This document shows, in pieces, positions 6,760 to 15,154 of a stretch of 21,831 nt of DNA (position 1 is the first letter of the stretch; each line of letters begins with the position of its first letter). The position numbers and the translations under genes are program-made. Under the pieces are notes generated by a model that saw only the letters and a list, made by a program, of their open reading frames with translations, made no database searches and was not told where the DNA came from. The stretch is taken from assembly GCA_964431385.1 (NCBI GenBank), contig CAYSJM010000055.1, positions 1 to 21,831 on the forward strand. Direction: 5' to 3'. Source of the stretch: UTCHB3 sp964431385. Lineage in GTDB: Bacteria > Bacteroidota > Ignavibacteria > Ignavibacteriales > Ignavibacteriaceae.

Positions 6760-9156
6760 GTGAAGTTGAATATGAATTTGAAGACAGTATTTCTTTTTTC
6801 TTTATTATTTGTTGTTGGTGGTTACGCACAGAAGATAAGTGACATTATCCAACCCCTCAGACTTGTATCAGGTAAATCCGGCGAATTCAGAATTTCTGAT
6901 ATCTGGTATGCCGGCGACTACAAAGTAAAATTTAAAGAGAATAAAGCCCTGAAAGTTTCTTATAACGAGAAGGACAGTACCCTGAAAGTGGAAACTGACA
7001 AAGATTTTGAAGGGATAACTCTCCTACCGTTTGAATATAAAAAAACCGTTTATCAGATTCCCATAGTGGCTGCAAAACAACGGTTTCACACTTTTTCGCT
7101 TAAGCCCTCAAAAAAATATAAACACTTGACAGTAATCGGTCAGTTTAATGCCTGGAACAGACAGTATGATGCGATGACCGATGCAAACGGTGACGGCATT
7201 TATGAAATTGCAGTTCCCATTGAACCCGGAAGGTATGAGTACAAATTTTTTGGTGACGGTGAGGAAATAGTTGATCCGGCAAATAAAGACTCAGTGCCAA
7301 ATGGAATGGGGGCATTCAACTCAGTCATAATCATTGAAAAACCATTCAAAAGCCGCTCTTTCCTCCATAATCTCGGTGTGAAAGAATCCAAATCATTCAG
7401 ATTTTTCCATTTTATCTATGAACGGGATGGTAAACCTGAACCCGTTTCAAAAGAAGAAATAACCGCACTATTGGACAATGAACTCGTAACAGATTCTGAA
7501 CTCAAAGTTGAGAATGGGATTGTTATTATTACACTTCCCAGAATGGAAATGAAAGGCAACCGCCTTCTTAGAGTTGCAGTAACAAAAGACGGGCAAAAAA
7601 CAAACTGGCAATATATTCAGCTTCAGGATGGTGCCCCTGCCGGCAAAGGTAAATTCAACTGGTACGATGCCGTAATTTATTCCATTATGATTGACCGGTT
7701 TAAGGATGGCGACAAATCAATTAACAAACCTGTTGTTCGAGACTCTGTTTTCCCCCCTGCAAATTATCAGGGTGGCGATTTTCAGGGAATAATCGACAAA
7801 ATAAAAGACGGTTATTTTGAAAAACTCGGAATAAACACCATTTGGGTGTCACCAGTAAATGACAATCCGATGACCCCATGGAGGGAATACCCCGCACCAA
7901 ACAGATGGTACACTGGTTATCATGGATACTGGCCAATCAGCGACACCAAGGTTGAAGAACAATTTGGTACCATGGCAAAATTGAAAGAACTCGTTAAAGC
8001 AGCTCACAAAAAAGGGATAAAAATACTTCTCGATTTTGTTTCCCATCATGTGCATCAGGAACATCCCTGGTTCAAAAAGCATCCTGACTGGTTCGGAAGC
8101 CTCGATCTTCCCGATGGAAGAAAAAACCTTCGCCTTTGGGATGAATATCGTCTCACTACATGGTTCGAACCTTATATCCCATCTTTTGATTTTACAAAAT
8201 CAAAAAAAGCCCTCAATGCTGTAAGTGATAATGCAATCTGGTGGCTTGAGCAGACGGGTGCCGATGGATTCCGTCACGATGCGGTAAAACATGTTCCTAA
8301 TGAATTTTGGAGAGTGCTTACTGCTAAAATAAAGAAACACTTCAAAGGAAAACGGGATATTGAAGTCTATCAGATTGGCGAAACTTTTGGTGACTATGCA
8401 ATGATTAGCTCGTATGTGAACAATGGACAGTTGAGTGCACAGTTCAATTTTAATCTTTTTGATGTGGCAATTGTTGCGTTTTTGAACAAAAATGCTTCTC
8501 TGGAGCTGATCTCCACAGAAATGGAAAAGACCTTTGATGTTTATGGGCCAATCCATGTAATGGGTAATATTATGGACAGTCACGACAAAATCAGATATAT
8601 GGCTTATGCAGATGGAGATCTTGAAATTAATGATGGCAGGGCAGCTGAAATCGGCTGGAACGCACCTCCAACAGTCGATCATCTCTCGAGCTTTGACAAA
8701 CTGAAACTTTATTACGCTTACATGATGACAATCCCCGGCTTGCCTGTGGTTTATTACGGTTCTGAATTTGGAATGACGGGTGCATCTGATCCCGACAACA
8801 GACGGATGATGTATTTTGGCGACAAATTAAACGGAAATGAAAAGAAGACTCTTGACGATGTAACGAAACTGATTGGGCTTCGCAATAAATATTCAGCTCT
8901 CCGTTATGGCGATTTTTACACCGTGGTAAGTTCACATAATGTGCTCGGTTATATAAGGTCAGACGCTAATGGCAGAGTGCTTGTCCTTCTGAATAAGTCG
9001 GATAAAGAGGAAATTGTAACGGTCGATCTCCCTGCATTTTATGATATCGGTTACGCTGAAAATCCCCTTACTAAAGAGAGAATTGTAACCGCCGCAAATC
9101 AGATTAAAGTGAAACTAAATCCTTCCGGATACGAAATATTCTTGTTGGAAAAATAG
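6760..9156 (+). CDS. Secreted GH13 alpha-amylase family enzyme with CBM48-like domain
   Basis: 798 residues. A signal peptide ends near GGYAQ (about 24) with no lipobox cysteine. Next come an unassigned beta-rich domain (about 25-115) and a glycogen-binding CBM48/AMPK-type module with TVIGQFNAWNRQ (124-135) and RYEYKFFGDG. A linker domain leads to the GH13 barrel from about 305 (VIYSIMIDRFKDG). Conserved region I is LLDFVSHHVH. The nucleophile is Asp507 in GFRHDAVKH with Arg505, the acid/base is Glu541 in QIGETFG, and the transition-state pair is His608-Asp609 in MDSHD. A C-terminal beta domain ends at FLLEK, with no T9SS sorting domain, so it is probably periplasmic. The barrel resembles neopullulanase/cyclomaltodextrinase-type enzymes, but exact specificity is not readable. 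The stop is one base before glgX, giving an alpha-glucan pair. Confidence 0.9.
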   Translation: MKLNMNLKTVFLFSLLFVVGGYAQKISDIIQPLRLVSGKSGEFRISDIWYAGDYKVKFKENKALKVSYNEKDSTLKVETDKDFEGITLLPFEYKKTVYQIPIVAAKQRFHTFSLKPSKKYKHLTVIGQFNAWNRQYDAMTDANGDGIYEIAVPIEPGRYEYKFFGDGEEIVDPANKDSVPNGMGAFNSVIIIEKPFKSRSFLHNLGVKESKSFRFFHFIYERDGKPEPVSKEEITALLDNELVTDSELKVENGIVIITLPRMEMKGNRLLRVAVTKDGQKTNWQYIQLQDGAPAGKGKFNWYDAVIYSIMIDRFKDGDKSINKPVVRDSVFPPANYQGGDFQGIIDKIKDGYFEKLGINTIWVSPVNDNPMTPWREYPAPNRWYTGYHGYWPISDTKVEEQFGTMAKLKELVKAAHKKGIKILLDFVSHHVHQEHPWFKKHPDWFGSLDLPDGRKNLRLWDEYRLTTWFEPYIPSFDFTKSKKALNAVSDNAIWWLEQTGADGFRHDAVKHVPNEFWRVLTAKIKKHFKGKRDIEVYQIGETFGDYAMISSYVNNGQLSAQFNFNLFDVAIVAFLNKNASLELISTEMEKTFDVYGPIHVMGNIMDSHDKIRYMAYADGDLEINDGRAAEIGWNAPPTVDHLSSFDKLKLYYAYMMTIPGLPVVYYGSEFGMTGASDPDNRRMMYFGDKLNGNEKKTLDDVTKLIGLRNKYSALRYGDFYTVVSSHNVLGYIRSDANGRVLVLLNKSDKEEIVTVDLPAFYDIGYAENPLTKERIVTAANQIKVKLNPSGYEIFLLEK

Positions 9157-9157
9157 G

Positions 9158-11227
9158 ATGCAGCGACGCGTTTTCTCAGGTAAAAGTTATCCGCTGGGAG
9201 CAACTGTAACCCCCGACCGCTCGGGGGTTAACTTTTGTGTCTATTCAAGAAATGCTACTGCAGTCGAGATACTTCTTTTCGATTCTCCCGAGGCGGAGCA
9301 GCCCTCAGAAGTGATTCGCTTGAATATTCTGAATCACCGGACATACTTCTACTGGCATGCTTTTGTTGAGGGATTAAAACCCGGACAGATTTATGCCTAC
9401 CGTGTTTATGGTCCTTTCAACCCTGAAAAAGGTCTGAAATTTGACCCCGAGAAAGTATTAATTGATCCCTACTCACTCCTTATTGTCGATAATCTATATA
9501 ACAGAGAAGCTGCTCGAAAACCCGGGAGCAATGTAAAATGTTCGATGCGCAGTGTGGTTATCGATCCCTTCGCCTACGATTGGGAGGGGGACATGCCACT
9601 AAATCTGGAGAGGACAAGAACAATCGTCTATGAACTTCATGTAAAAGGATTTACCGCAAACCCAAATTCAGGGGTTGATGAAAGACTTCGAGGTACATTT
9701 AAAGGACTGATTGAAAAAATTCCCTACCTGAAAGAACTTGGCATCACTTCGGTTGAATTGCTGCCTGTTCAGCAGTTTGATCCGCACGATGTAAAACCTC
9801 CCCTTGTAAATTATTGGGGATATAACCCGATAGCATTTTTTGCTCCACACCGGGCATACAGCTCCGATCAGTCAATTTTTGGTCCTGTAAACGAGTTTCG
9901 TGACATGGTAAAGGCACTCCACAAAGAGGGAATTGAGGTTATTCTCGATGTGGTGTTTAATCATACTGCCGAGGGAGATGAAACGGGACCTGTTCTTTCT
10001 TTCAGAGGGTTTGAAAACAAGGAATACTACATTCTCGATGAGAATAATCCATACGGTTACGCTAATTACACTGGGTGCGGAAACACTCTAAACGCCAACA
10101 ACACAGTGGTAAAAAGAATGATTATCGATTCCTTGAAATATTGGGTTTCTGTAATGCATGTGGATGGATTCCGGTTTGACCTTGCATCTGTGTTGGCAAG
10201 GGATCATGACGGGAAGCCACTTCAGAATCCACCAATTCTTTGGCAAATTGAATCAGAACCGATTCTTGCCGGTTCAAAATTGATTGCCGAAGCATGGGAT
10301 GCCGGAGGGTTGTATCAGGTTGGTTCATTCGTCGGTTATAAGTGGGCAGAGTGGAACGGGAAATTCAGGGATGATGTCCGAAGGTTTACAAGGGGTGACC
10401 ACAATATGGCAAAAACCATTGCACAGAGAATAGCTGCAAGCCCTGACATTTATCCTGACCCTTTAAGGAATCCAGCCAGAGGAATCAATTTTGTTACCTG
10501 TCACGATGGATTCACTCTTAACGATCTTGTCTCTTACAACATTAAAAACAATAAAGAAAACAGAGAAGACAACCGGGACGGTACAAATGAAAATTTCTCA
10601 TGGAATTGTGGCGTGGAAGGACCTTCAAACGACCCTGCTGTGGAAGAATTGAGAAAAAGGTTGATAAAAAATTATATCGCTTTCCTGTTCACTTCACAAG
10701 GAACGCCTTTGCTGCTAATGGGAGATGAAGTACGGCGGACACAAAACGGTAACAATAATGCCTACTGCCACGATAATGTGCTGAACTGGTTCGACTGGTC
10801 GTTGGTAAACAAAAATAAAGATATCTTCCTTTTCACAAAAAAGATGATACGATTTGCCAGAACACAACATATTTTCACTTGGTGTTCACCATGGTTAAAT
10901 GGTGGTAATTTTGGTGCATCAATAGTTGACTGGCATGGAGTGGAACCTTTTCTCCCTGATTTTAGCGATCAGTCGCTCACCATTTCATTTACTTTAAAAG
11001 ACTTTTGGAACAACTCATACTACCACTTTATTATTAACAGCTTTTGGGAGGGTCTTGACTTTAAACTACCTGGTTACAGCAATGCAGCCCAATGGGAGGT
11101 AATTGTGGATACTGCCCAGGAAAGTCCTAAAGATTTTAATTCCCCCGGATCAGAAGTATTTGTGTATGGGGAGAGGTATTTTGCGAAAGAAAAAAGTTTT
11201 GTGATACTTCATGCCACGATGAAGTAG
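9158..11227 (+). CDS. glgX: Glycogen debranching enzyme GlgX (isoamylase-type, GH13_11)
   Basis: 689 residues, the normal length. An N-terminal CBM48 domain (YPLGATV, GVNFCVYSRNATAVEILLFD) precedes the GH13 barrel, which starts at YELHVKGFT. The nucleophile is Asp341 in GFRFDLAS, the acid/base is Glu378 in IAEAWDAGG, and the third acid is Asp450 in VTCHDGFTLNDL. NKENREDNRDGTNEN and LLMGDE are further GlgX/isoamylase marks. No signal peptide is present, so it acts in the cytoplasm by hydrolysing alpha-1,6 branches of glycogen or imported dextrins. It starts one base after the secreted amylase stop, so the two are probably translated from one message. Codons 17-25 are encoded by a perfect 10-bp inverted repeat (9207-9230). 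The local sequence VTPDRSGVNF is longer than minimal homologues at a variable loop. Confidence 0.92.
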   Translation: MQRRVFSGKSYPLGATVTPDRSGVNFCVYSRNATAVEILLFDSPEAEQPSEVIRLNILNHRTYFYWHAFVEGLKPGQIYAYRVYGPFNPEKGLKFDPEKVLIDPYSLLIVDNLYNREAARKPGSNVKCSMRSVVIDPFAYDWEGDMPLNLERTRTIVYELHVKGFTANPNSGVDERLRGTFKGLIEKIPYLKELGITSVELLPVQQFDPHDVKPPLVNYWGYNPIAFFAPHRAYSSDQSIFGPVNEFRDMVKALHKEGIEVILDVVFNHTAEGDETGPVLSFRGFENKEYYILDENNPYGYANYTGCGNTLNANNTVVKRMIIDSLKYWVSVMHVDGFRFDLASVLARDHDGKPLQNPPILWQIESEPILAGSKLIAEAWDAGGLYQVGSFVGYKWAEWNGKFRDDVRRFTRGDHNMAKTIAQRIAASPDIYPDPLRNPARGINFVTCHDGFTLNDLVSYNIKNNKENREDNRDGTNENFSWNCGVEGPSNDPAVEELRKRLIKNYIAFLFTSQGTPLLLMGDEVRRTQNGNNNAYCHDNVLNWFDWSLVNKNKDIFLFTKKMIRFARTQHIFTWCSPWLNGGNFGASIVDWHGVEPFLPDFSDQSLTISFTLKDFWNNSYYHFIINSFWEGLDFKLPGYSNAAQWEVIVDTAQESPKDFNSPGSEVFVYGERYFAKEKSFVILHATMK
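9207..9230. repeat. Perfect 10-bp inverted repeat inside glgX
   Basis: TAACCCCCGA, a CCGC loop, and TCGGGGGTTA form a perfect hairpin about 50 bases into the gene. Its core CCCGA-N4-TCGGG matches the core of the 16-bp palindromes at 439 and 21801. It stays in frame and falls in a variable loop before the conserved GVNF strand. It could be a related inserted element, an RNA hairpin affecting translation, or chance. Confidence 0.55.
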
Positions 11228-11241
11228 TTTTTGCCATAAAC

Positions 11242-11275
11242 AAAAAACGGCTGACACCATTTCTGATGACAGCCG
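11242..11275 (-). terminator. Terminator between convergent glgX and the barrel gene
   Basis: On the minus strand CGGCTGtCA and TGtCAGCCG pair around a 10-base loop with one T-T mismatch and run into six T's (A's at 11242-11247 on the plus strand). On the plus strand the same hairpin is followed by ATTTTG, so it may also stop glgX transcripts. It lies in the 69-base space between the two stops. Confidence 0.75.
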
Positions 11276-11296
11276 ATTTTGAAATACCAATTAAAA

Positions 11297-11998
11297 CTAA
11301 AAAATAGCCGAACTAAACGCGAGATTGACGCCAATCTGTGCGAGTAAAATATCAGTTTTTGATCTTCTTGTGTTGTATGTAACTGTTCCATTTTGGGTGT
11401 TCACAATAACATCACCCTCGGTAAGATACTCAGCCTTTGTACCCATCAGATATCTGGCTTTAATATCGACCATCACTCTTGTTCCCATTTGGTCATATAC
11501 TGTGAACATCAAACCGGCACCACCTCCATAACTAAATGCCCAATCGCTGAAATTTTGATCGGAGATGTTTTCTTTCCCGGAGAATCTTTCTAAAATTGAA
11601 GTTTGTGTGTACATATATGAACCACCTGCTATCAACTCGACATAAGGTTTAAATAGAATACTCGGGGGAGCAATACGAATCAGGGCATGACCCATCACAA
11701 TGTTGTTCGATCTTGTAACATCAACTGTCAGATCAGGAATTGTATAGCTAAAGGGAGCTCTTCTTGTTTCATTTCCATAATTTATAAATGCAAGATCAAA
11801 ACCCCATTCAACAGGAACCCCGGGTGCGGTGGGGAAAAGTAACTCGCCACCAATGCCGATTCCCGTTCTTGAAAGGTTGTCTTTGAATTCACCCTGTGGG
11901 AACCCAAGTGTAAAGTTTATTCCAAAATTTTGTGTAAATACCTGGGATGATAAAATCATTAAGGCAGCGGCAAAAATAAATATAGTCTTCTTGTTCAT
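11297..11998 (-). CDS. Outer-membrane beta-barrel protein, uncharacterised
   Basis: 233 residues. A signal peptide (MNKKTIFIFAAALMILSSQVFTQ) is followed by alternating amphipathic strands rich in glycine and aromatics, for example NFGINFTLGFPQG, VEWGFDLAFINYG, FKPYVELIAGGSYMY, AFSYGGGAGLMF and VMVDIKARYLMG. It ends ILLAQIGVNLAFSSAIF, a typical barrel C-terminus with a terminal phenylalanine. It fits the general outer membrane beta-barrel (PorT/OmpW-like) families, but no specific function can be named. The start is ATG 11998 with an AGGAAG ribosome site just upstream. It is a single gene with its own terminator. Confidence 0.75.
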   Translation of the reverse strand: MNKKTIFIFAAALMILSSQVFTQNFGINFTLGFPQGEFKDNLSRTGIGIGGELLFPTAPGVPVEWGFDLAFINYGNETRRAPFSYTIPDLTVDVTRSNNIVMGHALIRIAPPSILFKPYVELIAGGSYMYTQTSILERFSGKENISDQNFSDWAFSYGGGAGLMFTVYDQMGTRVMVDIKARYLMGTKAEYLTEGDVIVNTQNGTVTYNTRRSKTDILLAQIGVNLAFSSAIF

Positions 11999-12105
11999 AT
12001 TCTTCCTGATTAAAGTTTGTTAAAAACTAAAGTACCAATATAATAAAATGTGGAGATTAATATTGTTAACTTCGCTTGTAAGATTTTCAAAAATTGTGGA
12101 TTAAA

Positions 12106-12414
12106 ATGGGCAAAATAGTTACAGAAACCCTTTTTCGAATTGTAATAGTGATCATTGCTGTTTATTTGATTCGAACGGCATTTCCCGATGATAAATTTTG
12201 GTTAATCCTGGCAATAACTGCTGTTGTTGGAGGCGTCGTATTACCTGCGTACAATTCGTACATCAATTTTTATAAAAGCAACAAAGAGATTATAGAAAAT
12301 TCCATTTGTTCGAAGTGTCGCCACTTCGATGAAACTGCTGTTCTCTGTAAAAAGTACGAAAGCCACCCAAAACCTGATTTTATTCCATGTGACGGAAAAG
12401 AATTTGAGGGGTGA
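12106..12414 (+). CDS. Small membrane protein with four-cysteine cytosolic tail
   Basis: 102 residues if started at ATG 12106; a TTG four codons upstream (12094) is possible but less likely. Two membrane helices (about 8-26 RIVIVIIAVYLI and about 31-50 FWLILAITAVVGGVVLPA) are followed by a soluble tail with C-x2-C-x9-C-x13-C: ICSKCRHFD, AVLCKKYE, FIPCDGKEF. Four cysteines in this spacing could bind zinc or an Fe-S cluster; this is inference. I do not recognise the family. It lies 66 bases upstream of the sugar dehydrogenase on the same strand, with AT-rich sequence between, so co-transcription is uncertain. Confidence 0.7.
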   Translation: MGKIVTETLFRIVIVIIAVYLIRTAFPDDKFWLILAITAVVGGVVLPAYNSYINFYKSNKEIIENSICSKCRHFDETAVLCKKYESHPKPDFIPCDGKEFEG

Positions 12415-12480
12415 GCTGAATAATTTCTAATTTGGTTTTAATTATATTGTATTATTATTTCTTTTAATTATTATATAGTT

Positions 12481-13968
12481 ATGAGCCAATTCATGAAGAG
12501 ATCAATTTTTGTTGTTGCATTTGTAGCGTTAGTGTTTGCTACTGTATTGATGGTAACCCCGGTTCAGTCGCAGACACTAATAAATGCCTTTCCAAACATT
12601 ACAATAGCCAACCCTGTCGATCTGCAATCTCCAATAGATGAGACCAATCGAATCTTTGTTGTTTCTCAGCAGGGTCGCATTTTTGTCTTTCCAAATAAGA
12701 GGGATGCCTCCAACCCCAAAACCTTTCTTGATCTGACCGACCGTGTTCTTTACGGTGGTGAACAGGGGTTACTCGGACTTGCATTTCACCCCAATTTCAT
12801 AAAAAACGGTTACTTTTATGTAAAGTATACCGCAAACAACCCCCGAAGAACGATAATTTCCCGCTTTCAGGTTTCCAATGTTAATGGCGACTCGGCGGTT
12901 AAAGCTTCTGAATACATTTTGATGACCTACAATCAACCATTTTCAAACCACAACGGCGGGCAGGTTAGTTTTGGTCCTGATGGTTACCTCTACATAGCTG
13001 CCGGTGATGGTGGCTCGTCAGGTGATCCTTCGGGTAACGCACAAAACAAGGCGGCACTACTTGGGAAAATCTTACGAATCGATGTGAATGGCACTTCTCC
13101 CGGAAAAAATTATGCAATCCCACCTGATAATCCCTTTGCCGGAAACTCACAAGGATGGGCAGAAGAGGTTTACGCCTACGGCATGAGGAACCCATGGCGG
13201 TTCAGTTTTGATCTCGCAACCAACAAACTTTGGGTGGCGGATGTGGGGCAAAATATGTGGGAAGAGATTAATATAGTCGAAAAAGGGGGAAATTATGGAT
13301 GGCGAATAATGGAATCGTTTCATTGTTATAATCCATCGTCGGGTTGCGATACAACAGGTCTAAAATTACCAATCTGGGAATATGCCCATAACTCTGTTGG
13401 TGGTTATTCGATTACCGGTGGATTTGTATATCGCGGGAATAAAAACCCAAGACTAACAGGAAAATACATATATGCAGATTATGTTTCAAAAAGGATCTGG
13501 GCTCTTAAATATACTTCCGGTCAGCCGGTACAAAATGAAGTGTTAGTAGAAAACGCAGGATTTTCGATCGTTTCATTCGGTGAAGATAATTTCAAAAATC
13601 TGTACATTCTCGACTATACCGGGAAAATCTGGATGTTTAATCCCCAAGTGGATGCAGTCGATGTCATCCCGCAATTTTCGGGTGGAAATTTTGCGGCTTT
13701 AAAACAAAATTACCCAAATCCATTTAATCCCTCCACCTCAATTTTGTTTTCGTTGGCAAAGGAGAGTTCCGTTAAGATGGAAGTGTTCGATATTTTTGGC
13801 TCTTTGGTTGAAGAAATAAAAACGGGAGTCTATAATGAAGGCGAGTTTGTATTCGGTTGGGAACCAAAAGATCTTGCATCAGGAACTTACCTGATCAGAA
13901 TGACCGCTTCTGCCTCGGATGGGAAAGGCCTGCAAACCCAAACTATTAAAGCCCTATTTATGAAATAA
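12481..13968 (+). CDS. Secreted PQQ-dependent sugar dehydrogenase (GSDH family) with T9SS sorting domain
   Basis: 495 residues. A signal peptide ends near TPVQSQ (about 31), preceding a six-bladed glucose/sorbosone dehydrogenase propeller. Motifs are GGEQGLLGLAFHPNF, the catalytic histidine His157 in FSNHNGGQVSFGPDGYLY, AAGDGGSSGDPSGNAQN, LLGKILRIDVNG, and the PQQ-contacting Arg236 in AYGMRNPWRFS. The blade ending DVGQNMWEEIN is also typical. The C-terminus is a type A sorting domain with NYPNPFNPSTSILFSL and SGTYLIRM. It should oxidise aldoses outside the cell using PQQ, like the YliI/Asd enzymes. Export by T9SS would place it outside the outer membrane, in contrast to the usual periplasmic location. 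No PQQ synthesis genes are in view. A second ATG at 12493 is an equally good start. Confidence 0.88.
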   Translation: MSQFMKRSIFVVAFVALVFATVLMVTPVQSQTLINAFPNITIANPVDLQSPIDETNRIFVVSQQGRIFVFPNKRDASNPKTFLDLTDRVLYGGEQGLLGLAFHPNFIKNGYFYVKYTANNPRRTIISRFQVSNVNGDSAVKASEYILMTYNQPFSNHNGGQVSFGPDGYLYIAAGDGGSSGDPSGNAQNKAALLGKILRIDVNGTSPGKNYAIPPDNPFAGNSQGWAEEVYAYGMRNPWRFSFDLATNKLWVADVGQNMWEEINIVEKGGNYGWRIMESFHCYNPSSGCDTTGLKLPIWEYAHNSVGGYSITGGFVYRGNKNPRLTGKYIYADYVSKRIWALKYTSGQPVQNEVLVENAGFSIVSFGEDNFKNLYILDYTGKIWMFNPQVDAVDVIPQFSGGNFAALKQNYPNPFNPSTSILFSLAKESSVKMEVFDIFGSLVEEIKTGVYNEGEFVFGWEPKDLASGTYLIRMTASASDGKGLQTQTIKALFMK

Positions 13969-13997
13969 GGAGGAAATAGTACACCTTATACCTAAAT

Positions 13998-14336
13998 TCA
14001 GCTTCGTTTTCTGAAGAAAAAAAGGTAGGTTAACAGCCCAAAATCGAGTGAAAGCCAGAATATACGATGACCGATAATCTCTTCGTTCGAAAAGCAGACC
14101 GCAACAAAGAACACAAGAGAACCGAGATATAAAGTTTTTTGGAAGCTGTGTAACTGATTTGAGGTTACACTTCCACCTGAGGGTGGGTTACCGGCAGGTG
14201 TGGAGTTATTTGTTCTCTTTTTGCCAAATCTGAGAATGACAGAAAAAAGTGCGGGGATGATGATCACCCCCTGCACAAGGGAAAACAAAATATTGTCACG
14301 GGTAATGTAATTTATCAGATTTTCAATGGGGTCCAT
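13998..14336 (-). CDS. Small membrane protein, unknown
   Basis: 112 residues with about three hydrophobic segments: near 17-37 (LFSLVQGVIIIPALFSVIL), 66-83 (TLYLGSLVFFVAVCF) and 89-108 (RIFWLSLDFGLLTYLFFF). A hydrophilic, proline/glycine/serine-rich linker (NNSTPAGNPPSGG) joins the first two. No family is recognised. It is the last of a run of minus-strand small membrane genes and converges with the sugar dehydrogenase gene 29 bases away, with no clear terminator between. No strong ribosome site is seen. Confidence 0.6.
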   Translation of the reverse strand: MDPIENLINYITRDNILFSLVQGVIIIPALFSVILRFGKKRTNNSTPAGNPPSGGSVTSNQLHSFQKTLYLGSLVFFVAVCFSNEEIIGHRIFWLSLDFGLLTYLFFFRKRS

Positions 14337-14445
14337 AATACCAGGTTCCGGAAAAAAGTTTTAGATTGAGAATACAACATAATTCTCTTTGCAGAATAGT
14401 TTTATCCCTGATTGAATACCATTTTTAGACAAACCCGTTGATTAT

Positions 14446-14550
14446 TCACTCTTTTTTTTGGGTTCTTACTGCTTTTCGCAAAAAATATACCAAACATGAA
14501 ATAATTACTGTCCATACAGTAATCATTATTATGAGTGATGATGTCTCCAT
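14446..14550 (-). CDS. 34-residue single-helix membrane protein, MetS/MaAIMP small-subunit-like
   Basis: Translation begins METSSLIIMITVW and continues through one membrane helix to a basic tail (FLRKAVRTQKKE). The N-terminal polar patch, SxxIIMI run, tryptophan near residue 13 and lysine-rich end resemble the very small subunits of methionine/alanine NSS transporters (MetS, MaAIMP_sms family). That likeness is by eye, over a short length. The start lies one base after the stop of the preceding 35-codon gene (TGATATG), which supports both being translated. No NSS transporter gene is in the window, so if this is a MetS-like subunit its partner is elsewhere. Confidence 0.55.
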   Translation of the reverse strand: METSSLIIMITVWTVIISCLVYFLRKAVRTQKKE

Positions 14551-14551
14551 A

Positions 14552-14659
14552 TCAGAAACCGATTACAACTTTTAACAGAAGAAGTACGGTACCAACACCA
14601 AGCACAACGGCTAAAATCAAGCCAAAACTTCCTGAATTATCTTTTTTTTCAGTTGACAT
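14552..14659 (-). CDS. 35-residue single-helix membrane protein
   Basis: Translation begins MSTEKKDNSGSFG, followed by one hydrophobic helix (LILAVVLGVGTVLLLLKVV) ending IGF. An AGAGAG purine stretch about 5 bases before the ATG can serve as the ribosome site. The gene is followed after a single base by the 34-codon gene, the spacing of a coupled pair. A polar head with a C-terminal helix suggests a tail-anchored or bitopic small subunit of a larger membrane complex. I do not recognise the family. A 71-codon frame on the opposite strand over the same DNA has no protein-like character. Confidence 0.55.
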   Translation of the reverse strand: MSTEKKDNSGSFGLILAVVLGVGTVLLLLKVVIGF

Positions 14660-14757
14660 GTTAATCTCTCTTAAAATGAAATGGCAGTCGAATTCGAAGT
14701 GCAGAATAATACACACCGATTCGAAATCGACCGATAAAAAACAGAGTTAAAGAATTT

Positions 14758-15087
14758 TTAAGAGATTATTTGAGGTGGTGCTTTATTAAGAGGGAGTGAT
14801 AGTATTGGTGCGGCATACAATAGATCTGATTCAACCGTAATTGAAATTACAGGATCACTTTCAGCCTCTTCCAAAACTGTGCAGTAATCGTGAACATCTA
14901 TTTCGGTGAAGGAAACAGGTGCTATATGAGTAGGGATTTTAGCAGTAGTAAAATACTGTGTTCGGGGTTCTCCCTTATTCGATGAGATTGTAACCTGGGC
15001 TGAAGAATGCATACCACTTCCGGAGACCGTTAAAAGTCCGGAAACAAGGTATATAACAATCAGCAGTGAATTACAGTATTTTCTCAT
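14758..15087 (-). CDS. Small exported protein, unknown
   Basis: 109 residues. A signal-peptide-like N-terminus (MRKYCNSLLIVIYLVSGLLTVSGSG) leads to a soluble, serine/threonine-rich part with HSSAQVTISS, SFTEIDVHDYCTVLEE and VESDLLYAAPILSL. No domain is recognised. An in-frame TAG directly before the ATG fixes the upstream limit, while an AAGGAG sequence lies 14 bases upstream, a rather long spacing. It lies 67 bases downstream of the Kef-like gene on the same strand. Confidence 0.55.
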   Translation of the reverse strand: MRKYCNSLLIVIYLVSGLLTVSGSGMHSSAQVTISSNKGEPRTQYFTTAKIPTHIAPVSFTEIDVHDYCTVLEEAESDPVISITVESDLLYAAPILSLPLNKAPPQIIS

Positions 15088-15154
15088 CTAAAATTAGAGT
15101 TCTCCTTCTGCAAGTTACCAATTTTACAGGATAAAAACAAAACTATTCAGAACC

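Noticed and set aside
8200..8682. 160-codon minus-strand frame inside the amylase gene
   Set aside because: Shadow of the GH13 catalytic domain. The product is Cys/His/Ile-rich without any motif.
14535..14750. 71-codon plus-strand frame
   Set aside because: Low-complexity, basic and serine/threonine-rich product with no domain. The opposite strand carries two coupled small membrane genes with far better protein character.
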